From NCBI GenBank assembly GCA_963783245.1, contig CAWAMS010000006.1, forward strand, positions 186,001-250,000: a stretch of 64,000 nt of DNA, given 5' to 3'. Shown here piece by piece: positions 62,527 through 64,000 of the stretch (position 1 is the stretch's first letter; each line of letters starts with the position of its first letter). Under the pieces are notes generated by a model that saw only the letters and a list, made by a program, of their open reading frames with translations, had not been told where the DNA came from and did not search any database. A program made the position numbers and the translations under genes. This DNA is from Bog-473 sp963783245 (GTDB taxonomy: Bacteria > Actinomycetota > Acidimicrobiia > Acidimicrobiales > RAAP-2).

Positions 62527-63536
62527 GTGTATCAGGCGTTTACGAGGCGGCACGGCAACAAGGGGCCGCTGACGCTCGGCCTCTCTCTTTGTGTCGCCCT
62601 CGCGTTATCGCTGATTGTCGGAGTCTGGAGCGGGACCGCCTCCGAAGCGGCCAGTACCTCGAATTTCCGTGGAATTTACAAATTCGCAGGAAACAACTCG
62701 CCGGCGGATGCCACGAATCCGAACCTCGCCGGCGTCGTCCTCAACTACTACTGGAGTCAGATCGAACCGCAGAAGGGCGTGTTCGCGTGGAACGTGATCA
62801 CCGCGGCGATGGCGCCGTGGATCGCCGCACACAAGAAGATAATCCTGCGCATCTCGACGGCGGGCGAGAGCTCCTGGGATGCCCCGTACTCGGGCGACGG
62901 CACGCCCTCGTGGGTGTTCACCGACGGGGCCCGGTCGGTTTCCGACAACGGCGAGACGATACCCGTCTACTGGGACCAGGCCTACCTGAGCGACTACTCG
63001 TCCTTCGTGCAGAGCCTCGCCCAGCAGTTCGACGGCAACCCGAACTTCGCGTTCATCGAACCCGGGGTGGGCATGGGAGGCGAGACGATCCCGAATTCAA
63101 CCCGTCATCGTCGGGTCTCGCGGCCTGGCAGTCCGACGGCTACACGGACGCGGTGTGGCTCAACACGGTTGAGACGATCTCCTCCTTCTTCGAGGCTTCG
63201 TTCCATACGACGCACTCCTACTGGATGGTTGATCGCTCGTTCTTCGACGGAAACGGTCCCGATTTCGACACCCTTATGGCCTGGTTCAAGTCAGTCCCGA
63301 ACTGGCGCTTGCAGAACAACGGCCTGACGGCGACCCAAACGCTCAGCTCAGAATGGTCAGGGGTGACGTTGGCGCTCGAACAGCTCACCTCGGCGAAGAA
63401 CTCAGGCGACTGCCTGTGCGCCGACATCTCGAACGGCATCGACAACCTCCACGGCAGCTACCTCCTGATCTACAAGACCGATATCGACAACCCTGCGAAT
63501 GCCGCCTACCTGGCGCAGGCGGCGAGCCTCGGGTGA
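62527..63536 (+). CDS. TIM-barrel glycoside-hydrolase-like secreted protein, frameshifted paralogue
   Basis: About 336 residues if one base is restored near 63089-63093; start GTG 62527. Signal peptide LTLGLSLCVALALSLIVGVW. The domain follows the 55484 protein throughout: GVVLNYYWSQIEPQKGVFAW, ILRISTAGESSWDAP, FAFIEPGVGMGGETIP. At that point the frame moves: ATC CCG AAT TCA versus expected ATC CCn GAA TTC, after which FNPSSSGLAAWQSDGYTDAV through SGDCLCADISNGIDNLHGS and KTDIDNPANAAYLAQAASLG are conserved. Unlike its paralogue it has an ordinary secretion signal and no Thr linker. Confidence 0.72.
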
Positions 63537-63693
63537 CGAATTCGGGGGAACCCACACCGGCGACGTGACCGACGTGTCGAGCGCCGGCAGCGCTCGGACG
63601 GTCGCTCAGCCCTCGGGCCAAGCGGCAAAACATTCCCCTCTCCTCCCCCGGGCGACGGATGCCTCCCGTCACGACCCGCCTACCCTGTGGGAG

Positions 63694-64000
63694 GTGACCA
63701 CCTTCCTCTATGCCGTCGATAAGCGCTACCTGCCGGTGCTGCTGCCATTCTTGCTGCGCCCGACAAAGGATGGGGTCAAGGTCACCGAGGAGGGTGCTTT
63801 CGTCGCGACATTCGGATTCTTCAAGATCGTGACACCGCTCGAAAACATCACGGGTGCGCACATCACGCGGAACTACCGCTGGTGGACGGCATGCGGGGTT
63901 CGCATGTCGCGGGCCGACGACGGGCTGACCTTCGGAACGAATCGCAACGGCGGCGTCTGCATCCATTTTGCGGAGAAGGTGCCATCGGCCCTTCGACGAA
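63694..64000 (+). CDS. Conserved actinobacterial hypothetical protein (3' truncated)
   Basis: GTG 63694 begins VTTFLYAVDKRYLPVLLPFL and the frame is open to the window edge (102 codons). Segments VTEEGAFVATFGFFKIVTPL, NITGAHITRNYRWWTACGVR and LTFGTNRNGGVCIHFAEKVP resemble a small conserved protein of actinobacteria (ETPL...G...V.I.FAEPVP pattern). No function is known to me. The gene continues beyond the window. Confidence 0.65.
   Translation, partial: MTTFLYAVDKRYLPVLLPFLLRPTKDGVKVTEEGAFVATFGFFKIVTPLENITGAHITRNYRWWTACGVRMSRADDGLTFGTNRNGGVCIHFAEKVPSALRR

Overview
The window is a high-GC chromosomal segment with many GTG starts, stop/start overlaps, Thr-rich linkers in secreted enzymes and WLVGxDGGVFAFG-type secreted repeats. 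Together these suggest an actinobacterium, most likely an Acidimicrobiia-like lineage. That placement is inferred from gene style only; no rRNA or other phylogenetic marker is present.

Left part, about 1.9-22.3 kb: a molybdenum-enzyme island. On the minus strand lies a CO-dehydrogenase-like operon: a fused FeS/FAD subunit, a large subunit, then CoxD, CoxE, a MocA-like cytidylyltransferase and CoxG. The large subunit carries the form II signature AYRGAGR, so CO oxidation is not assured, and its frame is broken by an apparent one-base deletion. Divergent to it is a molybdenum-cofactor run: mogA-like, two XdhC/CoxI pieces, moaE, moeA, moaA, moaD, moaC. A minus-strand block follows with two different sulfite-oxidase-fold Mo proteins, a flavin reductase and a b-type cytochrome, and then a truncated haemoglobin. 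A second three-subunit Mo hydroxylase (large, small, medium) completes the island. A substrate-binding protein of the branched-chain amino acid type and an amidohydrolase follow.

Right part, about 25.6-64 kb: an exopolysaccharide and cell-surface region. It has a GT2 transferase, a methyltransferase, a (frameshifted) polysaccharide pyruvyl transferase, an ECF-type sigma factor and a polyprenyl-phosphate sugar transferase. A HIT-like protein, a LuxR-type regulator, a UDP-sugar dehydrogenase, a GT4 transferase and an AsnB-type amidotransferase come next. These are followed by a two-domain oxidoreductase, a heparinase-fold protein, another glycosyltransferase and a Wzx-like flippase. Then come two secreted GH12 enzymes (one fused to a GH26-like domain), a second LuxR regulator, two Wzz-like proteins with degenerate kinase domains and an O-antigen-ligase-like protein. 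At the end two related TIM-barrel secreted proteins flank a giant beta-propeller/Calx-beta surface protein. The set reads as one pathway: sugar activation, assembly, flipping, polymerisation, length control, and remodelling by secreted hydrolases.

Three genes (coxL-like, pyruvyl transferase, second TIM-barrel protein) each contain one apparent single-base deletion that restores a well-conserved frame. They may be sequencing or assembly errors rather than pseudogenes. A recent 875-bp duplication of a GH12 domain is visible directly, with one mismatch. No tRNA, rRNA, CRISPR array, transposase or prophage was recognised.
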